NCBI GenBank assembly: GCA_008933995.1
Contig: WARS01000046.1
Coordinates: 5,690,026-5,754,025, forward strand
Origin: Datnioides undecimradiatus
Taxonomy: Eukaryota > Chordata > Actinopteri > Lobotiformes > Datnioididae
DNA: 64,000 nt
Direction of reading: 5' to 3'
The notes under the pieces were generated by a model, which saw nothing but the letters and a program-made list of their open reading frames with translations, was not told where the DNA came from and did not search any database. The position numbers and the translations under genes were made by a program. Shown piece after piece: positions 1 through 15,200 of the stretch; position 1 is the first letter of the stretch, and each line of letters starts with the position of its first letter.

Positions 1-103
1 AAAACTGTGCGTCAGGAAGGTGGTTGTAATTGTTAGTTGCACTGACAGTTTGTTCTTGGTATTGTTTGTCTGTTTCTCACGTTTTGTTAATTATTTGGTC
101 CAG

Positions 104-271
104 GCACATGTGGAAAATCTGGACAGCCAGGTGAAGGAACAGGAAGCGTACCACAATGAGCTCCAGGAAGTGGAGCGCTGGCTGCTCCAGATGTCCAGCA
201 GAATGGTGACTCCTGATCCCACCGTGGGTGGCAGCCTGGAGGCAGCCACTCAACAGCTGGCCAGGCACAAG
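104..271 (+). CDS. syne1: syne1 exon w1
   Basis: 56 codons, phase 0 at both ends, acceptor tccag and donor gtgaca. It codes [16 protein letters not shown] through TQQLARHK, a coiled-coil helix with the spectrin-type tryptophan in VERWLLQM. The open frame upstream of 104 is intron read-through. Confidence 0.9.
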
Positions 272-3200
272 GTGACAAATCACATGACTTGATTTTTTGT
301 GTGTGTATATTTGCTGAGTTTGTAACATATGATACAGCTCGAGCAATGAGCCTTGATTAAAGAGCAGTAGTGCTCACGTGCACCCACTTGGATCATTAAG
401 CTAGTTTTTTGCTGAGCAGTCAGATTCATATTCTCTAATTGTTGGTGTAATTATGATGAATGAACACCTCTTTGATGAAGTAAAACAGGTGTATATAGCA
501 AAAGATTTTATCTCAGCTGTTACCATGCTATGGTTACTGATATGCTTCAAAATATCGTTATAATATAAAATGACATTACTCTAAGGAGTTGAAAAATAGT
601 GATATGTTAATTAATAACATATTATTAACTTAGAGATTATAAAACTATGATTTAATTTCAGCATAAAGTGTTTTCTTGTAGCAGTTTCAGTACCAGTACA
701 AATCTGTAGAGATACTTTATATAGAAAACCTAAGGGACTGAGACATCATTTGTAAAGCTACTGCCCTTGTTAATTCTGTTCTTTAAAGTTCATCCATTCA
801 GGACCGTCTTATACCATGATAAGTCACTGTCTGACCTCTTGTGTCATCTCTCTAACATGATCTTGCTTGTTACTTTGGCCTCCACAGGCCATCATGGAGG
901 AAATCGCGGGCTTTGAGGATCGTTTGGCAGGCCTGAAGGAGCGAGGAGCCCACCTGGTACAAGGCTGCAGTGACCGTGTGCAGAGCAGGCTGAGACAGCA
1001 GGTCCAGGCTCACCAGCAAGGCATCAGAGACAGCTACTCAGCCATCTGTAGCACAGCACAGAGAGTGAGTGAGGAGGAGGAGGAGATGCAAAGAGGGAGG
1101 GAGGGGATGCAGAGGAGGAGGAGGAAGGGATGGGAAGATGAGTCAAACATGTATTCTGTATTAAAGTAGTGAAATACTTCTGACAAATCTACAATATAAG
1201 ACATATTGCTGAGTTGGATACATGCACATTTGCACGAGTGTGTAGACCACACATGCATACGCAGACTCATATACTCCACCTATTAGTAATGTTAATGTTC
1301 CAACAGCCTCGGCATCCACTTAATCCTAACCCATCCTGACACTTAAACCCATCTCTCAAGGCAGCCCTTCACTGCCAGTGTAGGGGCCACGACCAATTAA
1401 GGCTGCCAAAGTGGAGCTCAACAGCAGCCACACTCAGGCAGACCCCACCAGCCAAAATCACTAACTCAATCTCCCCATATTAATCTCTGCATATCCCCTG
1501 TCAACTCCACTTTTTCATGCCTGAGCCAAAAATGGTCACACGCCACTATTCAGTAGATCTGGCGAGCCCCCTAATCCAGCACCACTCTGTCATTTTGGCA
1601 ACCTCTACTCTGTCATCATAGCTCACCTCCCAAGACACCACCTCCACCAGCACTTGCACATCCAATCTGGCATTGTGTGATCCAGCCACACTTTACCACT
1701 ACACTGCTGGCTCCTCTACAACTGCGCCTCCAGTGTTACGAAGGCTGCCAACTGTGTCCCAGCACAACACAGCTCTAATATCCTGCCTGCCATTTGCCAC
1801 CATGCCAGCCTTCTAGCCTTTGCCAAATACACTGGGCAGTTTGCCAATACATTGCCCCCCCCCTTCCATCCCTCTTTCGGGCTCTCATATTAACACTGTC
1901 AATCAGACCTTGCTGTTTCACTCTCCCCTGGAGGGCATGGACGCCTCCACATTCAACACCTGTCAAATACAACGCTGCATAGCTGCCCACTTGTTCAGGT
2001 TTTATCATTAAATTTGTCTTTGTGTTTGGCCATGCTATGCTGCCTTCAAAGCTATGCAGTCAAACAATATCTACTCAAAGCATTAATAGTTTCTTAAACT
2101 TGATCATTTTTTGTTATTAATTCTGTGTGTTTTGCTGTTGTTGGTAGAAAACATTTTGTCCTCATCCTTTGTGTGAGTTTCAGGACCAAAAATCTTCATA
2201 AAACCCACCATTAAAAGTCTTCTCAGTATCAGTTTTGGCCTGATTTACAATCTGGATGTGTTCAATGCAGACACATAGCACTGAAATGTGTCTGTCCATG
2301 TCTTACAGGTGTACCAGAGTCTGGACCATGAGTTACAGAGACACGTGAGTCTCCAAGATACGCTGCAGCAATGTCAGACCTGGCTGACTTCAGTCTCAGA
2401 GGAACCAGAGCCTCCAGCACATCCTCCCCTCAGCCTGGAGGAGGCGCTACAGCAGGTCAGTAGGACACTGTCATTAATAAAGAGAACACATCATCAGGAC
2501 ATCATAAATGATTGTATGGGTTCCTTGATTTGTTTAAACATATATTTACCTGATGAAATTATAAGTAGATGTCAAAGTTAATAGTATTTACGTAAAGGGA
2601 TAGTCATATCACAGTCTCACAGATGGTTCGCTTGATTGCATTGTTTTTTGAAGGCCACTGAGATTTGGTACAATGTAGGGACAATGTGATCAGTAAAACC
2701 ACTGGACTATTAAAACCCTTTTTTTGGCAGGTGAAACAGGAGCGAGCTCTCCAGGAACAAGCCAGTACTTACCTCCAGCTTGTGTGCTCCGCATGTGACC
2801 TGTCAGAGCCGAAGGTCAGGGAGACCGCAGCAGCTATCCAGCAGGTCAAACTGCAGGTCAGTAAGCTCTATCAAGCTTTGACAGCTTTGGGAGCACTTTG
2901 ACAAAATACTTGACCATGAATTGATTTCATCATCCTTTATGTCTCTAGATTGAGGAGCGAATGATGCTTTGTGAGGAAGTAGCAGACAGCTGGAGGGACA
3001 TTGAGGAGCAGAAGGCAGATCTGGAGGTCCAGCTGAGAGAGACCGAGCAGCAACTTCAGAACCTCGTCAGGAGACCTGCTGAGCTGGAGCCCAAGATTGC
3101 ACAGAACCAGCTGGACAAGGCACAGGTCTGTCTTTGTAAAATTAATTTATAGATGTCATTTTCAGGGCAAAACGTTTATGACCATAAATTAACGTGACTG

Positions 3201-6200
3201 TTAATATTCGCTATCTTTCCTGCAGGAATTCCTTCTGCAGATTAGGGAGAGACAGTCTGAGGTAACCCATCTGAATGAAGCTACTGGTAGACTGACAGAT
3301 GGACAGGTCTCCCCTGCCCTGGAGGAGATAAGGAGACTGAAGAGAAGCTGGATGGACCTGAGCCAGCGGGCAGAGGAACTGGAAGCCCAGCGGGGGGAGG
3401 ATATGCAGCGAAGCGGGGAGTACCAGGAGATTGTTGTTGCTGTGGAGGAACTCTTCCACCAAATATCCAGGGAATGGGACTACCTCGCCAGGTATCGAGC
3501 TTTTTGTGTGGATTGTTAAATATACTTTACATTTATTTCTACTCGCATGTATTAGCTACTGACAGACTATATGTGCAGTATTTACTTTATATGCACACTT
3601 CCTCTTTTGTTACCATCTTCCCCTTTATCTGAGCAAATGAATATACACTATATTTTTTATATTATACTGCTGGACCAGATGTTCATTAACCTATGTCTGT
3701 GTTGTACCAAGGGCTGACACAGAGAGTACAAGTGAGCACCTAGAGGCTCTGAGGAAGCTTTCCAGTGACCTAGAAGAACAGCGAGCAACACTAGAAGATC
3801 TCAGAGACCAGAGACAAGCTATCCTGCCTCGTCTTAGCCTGCTAGACAAGGAGCTCGTCAAGCAACAGGTGGAGCTCTATTCTTGTATCCTCAGCTGCTT
3901 CTTAAGATGGTTGTAAACTCATAGTAACATATAGTATAAGCACTTTGCCCATTTTCATAATGTGTTCTGCCTTTGCCTAGGTGGGTCACCTGGAGCAACG
4001 CTGGGCCCAGCTTGAAACCCTGATTCAACAGAAGATCCAGGACTCTGCACAGACACTAGAGGATCTTGCCCGGGTTGAAAACCAGTTGAGGGATGCCCGG
4101 GAGTGGGTTGAGGAGCAGCGACCTGCTCTTACCTCTGCACTGAAAACCAGCCCACCTCCCGATCTGGCTCAGAGTTTCCTGTTTGACCACCTGAGCGTGT
4201 GCGTAGAGCTGGAGGCCCGTCAGCAGCTGCTGGGTCAGGCAGTGAGCGAGGCACAGGCTGTGGCTTCCAGACTGGGGCTTAGTGAGAAGAGATGCCTACA
4301 GGAGCTGGTCGAACAAGCCCAGACTGAGGTGGAAGCTCTGGGGGCTCGAGTGGCCCAAAGGAGGAAGTACCTCAGTAAGGTAAACAGCTGGATTTTTGGT
4401 ATCTGTTGCTAGTAAAATTTTAATTGCATCTGAAAGGCTCCAACTTTCTTCTGATCTGTAACAAAATTACCCCATATTGTCACTTATTAGACTTGAATTC
4501 TTCCTCTGTAGGCCTTCACAGAGAGGACACAGTTCCTTCAAGGTCTGGGGAGAGCACTGTCTTGGGTACAGCAACAGGAGAGGAAGGCTTTGATAGATGA
4601 CCACATAGCACTTCTCCCTGAGGACCTAGCCAAACAGGTTGCTGCTTGTCGGGGTGTCCAGAGCAGTTTGCGAGCATACCAGAGAGAGCTGGCATCTCTC
4701 TGGGTACAAGGGCGGGAGCTGGAAAGAGATGCCACTGACAAAGAGAGAACAGAAACCTTGGCAAAACTTGAGAAGCTACAGGCAGCGTTTGAAAACGCCC
4801 TCCAGAGGACAACCCAGCGTCACACAGACTTGGAGAAAGCCCTGACCTCCAGGAAGTACTTCCAGGTTGACCTGGATAAGACTTGCCACTGGTTGAGACG
4901 AGCAGATGCCTTCACCTTCCCTGAAATTAATTTAAGTAACATTGAAGATGGCTCAGAGTTGCAAACACAGCTGTCTAACTTTCAGAATGTCCTGGAGCAA
5001 GCTTCAGAGTATGAGAACCTTCTTCTTATCGTCCAAAGAATAGGCCAGGAGATTCTCCCGACTTTGAACGAGATTGATCATTGCTACCTAGACGAGAGGC
5101 TCAATGCCCTGCCTCAGCAGTACAATGCCATCCTAGCGCTAGCCAAAGAGAAGAAAGACAGAGTCCAGCAAATAATCTTAGAGCGAAAGGAGTTTAGCAC
5201 TTTCTTTGATATTACTCATAATGCACTTGAGGAGCTTCAGGAACAATTTGACAATCTGGAGAAACAGACTATCAATATCGGAGAGGAGGAATTTGTTCAT
5301 GTAATAAATGAACACAGGAAAATTGATGAAAGTTTATTTCATATCAGCCCCGCTGTGAGAGAACTGCATGGTAAAAATGAGGGCTTTCTCAGTAGGGGTC
5401 AGCAATACAGAGTTGAAGAGACACAGCAGCTGGTGAGTCTCTACAACAAGCTAAAAAGGATTAATGATCAGAAGATTAAACAACTAAATGATTGCCTGAA
5501 AACACTAGTTGAACACAACAGCGTTTCTACCAAGTTGGACTTAGAGTTTAAGTCTGTGAAAGAGGCACTGGCCAGACTTCGGTCAGACACAGAAGCAGGT
5601 GTCATGGATAAAATCACAAGTTTGTATTCGCTGCTTGAAAGTCTGGATTGCGTGACCTTTCAGGCTGAAGACTGTAACAAACAAACTAAAGGCCTCGGCC
5701 TGAAGTTTGACCCGGCTGCCTTTCAGGAAGCTACACTGCAGCTTGAATCATTGCAGTCTTTACGGTGTGAAGTCAAGTGTTTGGTTGAGGAAAGTGAAAC
5801 GAAGGTCAGAGAAAATGAAGATTTCGCAAAAGAGACTGAGAAAATGTTGGAATGGCTGAGGACTATCAAGGATAAGTTGGAGGTGCCGCTGACCCTTTCA
5901 GAGGTCAAAACTGAGAGGGTATATGAGGAAATGCGCAGATTGAAGATGGTGGAAGAGGAAGTGAAAAGTAGATTGAAGATAGGAGAAGGCTTGGGCAGCA
6001 GAGAAAATCAGAGGTACTGTAGTAGCAAAGAAACTGTTCCTGCTCACATAGCAGAGAAACTACAGGAGCTGTCAAAGCTGGGAGCTGAAGTTCAACAAGG
6101 AATTAGCAAAAAACAGGTACGTGTTATTGACAAATCACATGAATGTAGTCCTTTATCTTTCTGAATCTAAACCGAATGCCAACCACTTCCTCTTAAAATC

Positions 6201-9200
6201 CACATCCTGAACTTAGAAGGAATCTGATCAATCATTCATGCCTCAAACTTACTGAATATTATGAGTCTGCTCTTTGCCCATACTATCAATATTAATAGGC
6301 CCAGGGAAGCTGAAACATTTAAAAGACATTTCAAGAGATTCCATGAAGTTTGAATAAGCACTTGTGTCATCATTAATTTATAACTGTTGTGGGGATTTAA
6401 TGTGTTTAAATCCTGACTCTCAAAGATCCTATTATGTTGAATAATAAGTAAAAGTTATAATGACATACAGCAGCAGACCTTTCTCTAATCAGCATCTCAG
6501 GGAAAAAGTGTATTTACACTTTTTTATTTAATTCATTCACCACTGAGGAGGTTTTTTACCTCTGACATTTTAAGAGGAAGTTGTAAAAAAAAAAAAAAAA
6601 AAAGTTGAATTCCAAAATTAGATTTCCAGCATGTGAAAATGACAGGTGTGTATAAAACAAATAGATTGATTTTTTTTAAATAAATATTGGCATGCTTTTT
6701 TAAGTCTGTGTGAAGAGATTTATGTAGGAACAAACAAAAACTTAATTAATTAAATAACCTTGTCCATGTTGTAGCTGGCTGTGGATCAAGCCTTTTCCCT
6801 GGTCCAGAGGCATCACTTATCTCTGCAGTCCATGCAGACATGGCTGGACTCTGCCACGGCTGCACTCCAGAGGGCCGGCTTGGGGGTTGAGCTTGAGAAC
6901 CAGACGGATTGTGTGGAGGAGCTGGAAGAAATTTTAACCAAGGAAAAGAACTTCACAGATGGTTTAGAGGAGCTGAGGACTTTGGAGACTCTGCTGGAGG
7001 ATTTTGTGGAAGCAGGAGCAATGAATGAACTCAGAGGAAAAGTTGAGACATTGCGGCGGAGAAACACAGAAGTGAAACAGCATATGGATGCTTACAGAGA
7101 GGTGCTTCAGAGGTGTGTATTAGAGTCAGTATGGAGCCAAATAACATGTGTACACAGCTGGCATGTCCAGTCCATGCAATGCATATTTTAATACTAACTC
7201 CCCTTCAGTAGTAGCCTGTAATCTGCATGTTTTTCGCAGTTGTGCAGCCTTATGGGCCTCCTTCCAGCATGAGAAAGAGACACTGGTTGAACAGATGAAT
7301 GATGCAGAGAGCAAGATGGCCATGTTCACAACAGCTAAAGCCGTCAGTATCCAGCAAGCAGAGGAAAAGTGTCAGAGATACAAGGTGGGGGCCTGTCTTA
7401 TACGCATACTGCCGAAAAGGCTCGTCCAATATTAATGGAAATTTCCTAACTTGTGTGTGCTGTGTCCCTCGTGGCTGTTATATTAAGTTCTAGCAGTTGT
7501 TCTTGTCATGACAGCAGATGCTTATTAATTTTTAAACAGTGGTGTGTTTATGCATTATTCCTTGTTCACTTGTGTGTTGCAGAGTTGTTTCTTTTATGGA
7601 GAGTTTTGGTTTCCCTTAGTGTAAATGTTTTTAGAAGACTACATTAATGAAATGACTGGTGTGTGTTTGTTGTCACTTCTTGGCTGCAGTCTCTGGTGGC
7701 TCACATTGACCTGCTCGAGTTGCCTCTGAATGCTTTGAAAGAGAATGCAGCAGAGTTGGAGCGGATCATCTCTGAGTCCAGCAAAGCTGTTACAAGCCAC
7801 TGTGTGTCGTCACTGTGGCAACGGTGGACCAGGCTCCGCAGTGTGGCCCGAGCCCAGGAGAGGGCACTGGAGGACACGGCGAGGGAGTGGAGGAACTTCA
7901 CTGAGAAGGTAACAGAGGATAAGGACCGCTTTGTTCATGGATCTCTGTGTGAGAGTGTGTTCTCTGCATGCTTCACTGCTGCATGTGTGGTGAGTTTGCA
8001 TTAACAGCACAGGGTTAAAACTAACCATCGGCATTCCTGCACTCTGCAAACGCTGTTTATACTCCCATGACAGTGACAGCCGACAAACACTCAAGACTAG
8101 AAAATCGCTCGTGCTTTTACAGATTTAGGTCATGCAAGGCAACAACTGAATATCAGTTGGTGTGTTGTGATGTAACTCCAGGCTTCGGGCCAGTTGTTCC
8201 CTCCTGCCAAAACACTGTGTCATGAAGCATTTTCCCGCCTTTCGACCTATTTCAAGTGTGAACTATGTCAGCTTACAAGAATTCCCACAAAGCACTGCTC
8301 CTGAAAAGGAAATTAGGTCAAACTGTACAATGTAGGAGTGGCGATCACTTCCTCATATGTGGCACGTTTCCTGCTGTCCACTGGTTTTCTGTGGCCCCTT
8401 TGTTCAGCTGGACATGATGTCATTCTCTGCACTTGAATCTCTAGACTCTTGTTTCTGCCTTTGAACATTACAGGGAATTCTGTATATTATAGATAAAACT
8501 TTGAAAAAACAGTCTGTTAAATGAACAAGTGTCACATGGGGGTCACTCATTATCTTTTGCCTTCAAATTGTTTCATTTGAAGGCCTGTCAGGGTTAAAGA
8601 ATTTAGCACTTCACATGAAACCCTAAATCTGTGTCAGCTGCTCCCTACTCTGTGAAAATAATTTTCTGTCAGATGGAGAAGGTGCGCTGCGTGTCCCAGG
8701 ACCTCCACAGCCGAGTCCCAGACAGCACAGTTGAGAAGGCCGCCACCAGGGCGGCGCTTCAGAGCCTCCTGGAGTACCATGACTCCTTCAGCCTGGAGGT
8801 GGAGAGGGAGCAGTCCATCTTGGCCCTGCTTGGGCAACACACTCGCAGCCTCAGAGGAGAGGGGGAGGAGGAGACAATGGAGAAAAAGACAGAGAATGGA
8901 CATGAGGAGACACCTTGCTTACAAGAGATCCGAAGCATGCAGGAGCAATATGACAGGTGGGCAAGCCTGTGCTGCAATTCAAGTTGTTTTACTGAAGAGA
9001 ATAAAAGACTTGTCTTATTCTTATTCTAAAGATATATTGGTCCATACTTTAAACATGTATGTTTTGCTTTAAATGCTGTCATGGGACGCAATACAAGCAG
9101 CAATTTTATTTATATTTTATTTATCCTTTTTTATTCTTTAAGTTACATATCATTTTGCAATTCAGATTTTTTACCTGGTCTGTCTTGTCTAGCCTCGTGT

Positions 9201-12200
9201 TGCGTGTACGAGCCAGCAGAGCTCAAGTACACCAAGAGCTGAGGGAGAGAGAGGAGGTTGAGAAGGAGCTGGGCTTGGTCAAAGGCTGGATCCAAGATAC
9301 TCGAGGTTTGCTGTTGAGTCCCACTGCAGACCTCGATTCACTCCTGCAAGAGCTAGAGGTAGGAAACTATATGCATGACCACAGCTTATATATAAGGACA
9401 GACAGAGGACATACGGACTAAGTTCAGAACTCTGTCTTCTCTTTCTTCTTTCGACATACATGCATGTCATGACAGAAAAGACTGTAATCTGCAGTCTGTC
9501 ATGTGATGTTATTTGTGTTGTAGACTGCACATGGCGAGGTCATCAGCAGGCGTCAGAGTGTGGAGCGCATGACAGAGCTGCAGCAGTCCAAGTACCAGGA
9601 CCTCCAGGCTGGTCTGCCCTCTGAGCTCAGCATGCAGCTGGCTGAGGTGACTCTGGCTCTGGGCTCTGCTGAAGACCAGGTGATTGCTTTTGGATGCATT
9701 TTAACAGTTTATTAAATGCTGTGTTTTGTGATGTCTAAATGCTCAAGTTTTGACCATAGTTTCAAATAGTCAAACATTTTTTTATTTATAACTAAATTCC
9801 TGTTTACAGTGTGTATGGGTATAAAGCTAGTACCCACTTGTATGAGTTCTACGTGCACTTCCCTGCTGCGGGGCTCTTAGTTTATCCAGAGACTGCATGC
9901 TGAAATATCCATCCATCTGCTATTTAGAATTCCTAAATTTGCATTTGTTAGTTATTGACAGCACAGTGAATCTGCTTTAGGTCCAGGCGAGGGAAAGGGA
10001 GGTGCAGCAGACCAGAGACGTGAAAGAGGACTTCAACTCCAGACTCCAGGACATCGAGGCGAAGCTGAAGACCATCACTCTGAAATTGGAAGACAAGGCT
10101 GTCGACCTGGAGGAGGCCAAAGAAGAGACCAAAGTAATCAACCAGACAGATTGACTAATTAACAAGCAATTAACCCCTGTTAAATTGGCTATTCATTTTG
10201 CAGATGTTGAGGTTAATGAGTGTGTGAGAGTTGGAATGGCATGAACTGAATTTTGCCTTCAACAGTGACCCACTTCTGAGAGGAGTATTTCAGATGGGAG
10301 TCTGGGCCCCTTCCCTCCTGTTCTCCTTCTTGTCTCACAAACGTTTTTCTTTTCTCACTCCGGTGCCCATCTGTGGACCAATGAAACCTAGAGTTGAATG
10401 AATAGTTTGTCTTTTTTTCACTATTCCCCTTCCAGCACCTCCTCAACTCAACACAAGCTAACTAAATGCTGCTCTCCCATAAAACTTGTTGTTTTTACAC
10501 ACACACATTTTTTACAATTTGAGCAAACAAGACACTTTTGGACAGAGCAGACCCTTCCCCCTGTTTCTTGTCTTTATGTGAGCCTAACTTGTTGATGTCT
10601 GTAGCTTCTTATGTATCATACAAACATATTATTATTTTTGCTCATCTAAAAGTGAATAAGCGACCCAAAATGTCTAGCAGTTCCTTTAACCCCTTTAATT
10701 CCTTCTCGCTTAAACTTGAACTCAGCTTCTGCTTTAATTTTTACCCCCTTGACCCCAGTTTGCCTCACCTTCTTGCTCCCCCTCTTCTCTCACAGGCTCT
10801 TTGTGAAGAGTGTGAGTGCTGTGCTCGCTCTCTGGTGGAGTTAGGAGTGGCAGTGCAGGAGTTTGGAGAGCAGAACCCTCTGCTGTGTAAGCAGCTGGGC
10901 GATGCTGTGGCCAAACTGACAGAGGTGCAGCGCCACACCACTCAGCAGGTCCAGGACAGAGCCAACAGACTGAAGAAGGTGAGATGTCCACTCAATTCAC
11001 CATCTCAAGTAGAAAAGACAAGTTACCAATTTTGCTTGTATGTAGGAGCAACAACTACATGTATCTTTTGTACTGTCATACTTTTGTCGCCATTATGAAG
11101 TGATTCAGTTTGACGGAGCATTGTGTTTCATTAACTTTTATCTGCACATACATGTCTGTCCTGTCTTGGTCTTTTGTCTGAGCAGGCAGAGAGACAGGTG
11201 GAGGAATATCAGGGCATGAGGGCATTTATTTTAAGCTGGACAGAGAAGGCGGAGGCTCTGGTCACCGGTAGCATCATCTGGAGCTCTGCATCGCAGCTGC
11301 AGGAGCAAATTCGAGCGCATCAGGTGAGTCTTTGAGTCACACAGCAGGAAATAGTCTTTAAAATACATGAAAACTGCTGAAAAAAATGTTTTCTGATACA
11401 TTTTATATTTATTTATTATATTTACGCAAAAATAAACACTAATATTTTCTGCATTAACCTCATAAATCTGAAGCCACCCCACAAATTTACAGCTAATTAG
11501 ATTCACACATTTGTTTGATTTCTCAGTGAAATGTCATGTACTGTACAATGTGTTGGCCAGCCTTAATTAGTATAATTGCACATACATAAAAGGCTCCTCT
11601 CTTTGACTTGTAATTTATGTTCCTATGGTGACAGGCGCTGCTGCGGGAGTGTCGGGGTCTCCATGGCGACTTGGAGGCTATGGGAGAGAGGGAGGGGCAG
11701 CTGGGGGAGGTGTTGCAGACGGAGGGGTGGATCCAGCAGGTGAAACACCTCAGCAGATGCACAGAGGAGCTGCAGCAAAATGCCAAGACTCGCCTCCAGA
11801 GTCTGCAGGATGCAGCAAAGGTGAACGACATATACATTCAGGAAACAGGAATCACATATCAACAATACTTCAGGTCTAATTCATAGTTGAGCAGTCTGAT
11901 CAAATATTTTTCATTTCACTTCAATAATCCAAACATTTTGGTGCACAGCAAGATGTGCACAGCAAGAGGTGCACATCCCCTTGGAGTGGATCAAATACAC
12001 CAAAGCTATGATGCAACAGTGCCCCCTTATGGTCAATTACAGAGTATTACACCATTATAATGGAATGCACTGTTTAGCTTGTGCAGCAGTAATCTGTTAC
12101 ACTAATCTGATTGCCATACAGCTGGTACCCAGATGACAGTCTGCTGCTGATTGCTGCTAATGACATTCAGTGTTTGGAAATCTGTTTGCGATTCCTCCTG

Positions 12201-15200
12201 TGAGTTTGAATTTTTTTAGTGTGTTAGATGCAGCACAGCCTTTATTTTTGGTGACTGGTAATGTATTTTTCTTTCACATCTACATCTTTGTCAATTCAAA
12301 TTTGCTAATAAAAAGGTTAGTGTGAAGAAATTATTTAGGCTTACTTCACACACTAACACACTTGGTGAGATTTAACTATTAAGTACTTCAAGCAGGTCCA
12401 CGTCAGCCATAATAGTTTTTGAAAATCTATTTTAATATGCTGTGTGTAAAATCTCTGTCATATGTTTATGATACACACAGTTTTAGCTGCTCCCTCTAGA
12501 GACTGTCTGTCTGTCTCTCCGCAGGACATGTTGCGTTTGGAGGCAGAGGTAAAAAACCTCCATGCTGCCGTAGACCAGATCCAGGTCACACTTGCCTCCC
12601 CAGACCTCAACAGACTCAGCCTCAGAGAGCAGCTCACACAGAGACAGGTAAACACACATCTTTCATATATTTCCTGTGTATATAATCAGCATTTAAACAT
12701 AAGTCAAGTATTACAAACATAAAAGCAGTTATTTTGAACCACAGTATAGTTTCCACACACCCAACGACTGATCATTACTCTCTTAAGAATAAGAATAAGA
12801 ATTCATTTATTAGTCCCACAAGGGGAAATTTGCAGAGTGCAGCAATGTAGGAAATAGGAGAGGCATAAAGCAACAATAAAACGACTATGAAAAAAGATAG
12901 AAACAGAGAAGCTAAGCAAACAATCAGTATAAACAGTATAAACAAAATGTACAGGTAGCAGAAGTGTATTGCACTAGAGATAATTTACATTGCACATCCC
13001 TAATATCCCTTATATTCCTACACCAGCGTCTGTTGGTGGAAATGGAGGGTTTCAAGCAGCAGGTGGCAGCGGTGCAGCAGTGTCAGAGCGCCCTCCGGCT
13101 ACCAGAGGAGGTAGTGGCCAGTCTGCCTATCTGCCGCACAGCCCAGACTCTGCAGCAAGAGGCCAGCCAACTGCAACACACCACCATCCAGCAGTGCAAC
13201 ATCCTGCAGGTAGAGGGCAGTGCTCACATTACAAATGCTCCTGATCAGTTGTTGGATACTAGGTCACATTTGATAACAAATAACAGAGCTGAGAGCTTTC
13301 ATCCTGTTAATGTATCACGTTAACAGTCAGTGTTATCAAAGATCTACACATCAGAGGCCTTTGCTTGTTTAACTTGTTTTTTTTTTACTGTTTCTTTTCT
13401 TTAAAACGATCAAATTAGTTACTTACTATTGAACTGAAAATCCTCATGCAGCTGAGATGTAACAATTGCTGCCCTGGTAGAAGAGTTATTTAGCCTTACA
13501 TTGACTCGTCGCTTGCAGGAATTGCTTTGAATTCTGTCCCAACAGGCCTTCTCAGGAATGTCTGTGTTTTCTCTGAGCCCCCATCAGACCAGTATTATCC
13601 TCAAATCCTTTGGTTCTGGGCTGATTTTGCTTTTAAGCTCATTGTAGTGAAGATTAGCCTTTATAGGAAGATGCTTGTGACCTTCTGAGACTGTCTGGAG
13701 GACAAACAATCACAGCATCATAATTTTAATATTTCATGTTGTATTATTGTTTTACAGAAACGCAGGCTTCACTTTATATTTCCTTGTTATATTTCCTGTT
13801 TCCCAGGAGGCCGTGGTGCAGTATGAGCAGTATGAACAGGAAGTGAAAAACCTCCAGAGATTAATAGAAGAGGCTCACCGCATCATTCAAGACAGGCCCG
13901 TCTCCACCAATAACATACAGGAGCTTCAGGCTCAAATACACCACCATGAGGTGAGAGCAGACACACACTTTGTCTAAAATATATTCATTAAAATTAAAAA
14001 ATTACCCATGGGATTTCTGTACCTATCATTCTAAAATGAATGAATGTGAATAAATTGAGGGAATTAATGTGCTGCAATAACAACCGTCACTCTTTTGAGA
14101 AGGATTTTTCAATTAGATTTTAGACCCTGGCTGCAGGGATTTTCTCCCATTCGGCCATGAATAGTATTAGAGAATTCCTGTGCTGATGTTGGGCAATTAG
14201 GCCTGGCTTGCCGTCAGTGTTACAGATCATCTCAAAGGTGCTGTATGGGTTTGAGGTCAGGAGTATGTGCAGACCTGTCTTGTTACTCCTCACCAAACTC
14301 AGAAAAACATTTCTTTATGAACCAAGCTCATCACTCTGTAACTGGAAACAGTTTGTGATGTAAAGTACGATTGTATGCTGTAGCATTATTTTCTTTTAGT
14401 TGCAGCTCCAGTTACAGTCCCAGACAAGTATGTTTTGAATTGGTCTTAATTCACTGAATACACGTTTTCTTGATTTAACAAAAAAGCCTAATAACAGGAA
14501 CAGGCTGAAAGATGCACTACACATTAAAGGGCACTTCCTTTGACATTTAAACACATTAATGTGCTGATGTCTAAAAAGGGGTTTTCTAACGAGGCCAACT
14601 TCTTCAAAACCAAATATCTATGAGAGACAAGGAGAGCTTAAGTCATTATATACAGTATTTCCTGTACTTTGTGCCAGTGTAAAACAACAAAGGAGAAGTT
14701 GATTCAGCAGGAAATATGCTGTTTGTCTTAGAGAAGTTGTAGACAACCATTTTCACTTAATCAGACCAAACTTTAGTATTTTCAGCCATTTTTGTAACTG
14801 GAGCTGTCAAACTCATCAGTTCAGCACATTTCTGGAATTTATATACATGTTGGTAAAGGTGGATTTTTTTCTTGATGTCTTGATTTGACATACAGATAAC
14901 AGACAGGAGAGTTTGAGTTCCTGTAAAACATAAAATCATAAACCCCAGAATAGATAGTGCTTATTAAGACTAAATCTGTATTTTCAGGGCAGTGCCATCA
15001 CAAACAGCATTTCTGGTGGAATATTAAGACGTGCCTCCACAAGCCCAATGCACATTCCTCCTTTATCTGGTGGTACATGTAAATATAATCAGCATAGAGT
15101 CTTGTCTGACGCAGTTTAGATGGTCAGGTGGTTTTCACCTGCGTTGTTTCAGCCCCGTGCTTTCGGTTGCAGTTGTACTTTGCTGAGTAAGTGTGTTTGA

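Noticed and set aside
1775..2011. Overlapping frames on both strands in intron w2-w3
   Set aside because: No homology, no splice signals, composition like the surrounding C-rich intron.
12010..12035. GTGCCCCCTTATGGTC as a CTCF site
   Set aside because: Two core positions fail; much weaker than 50099.
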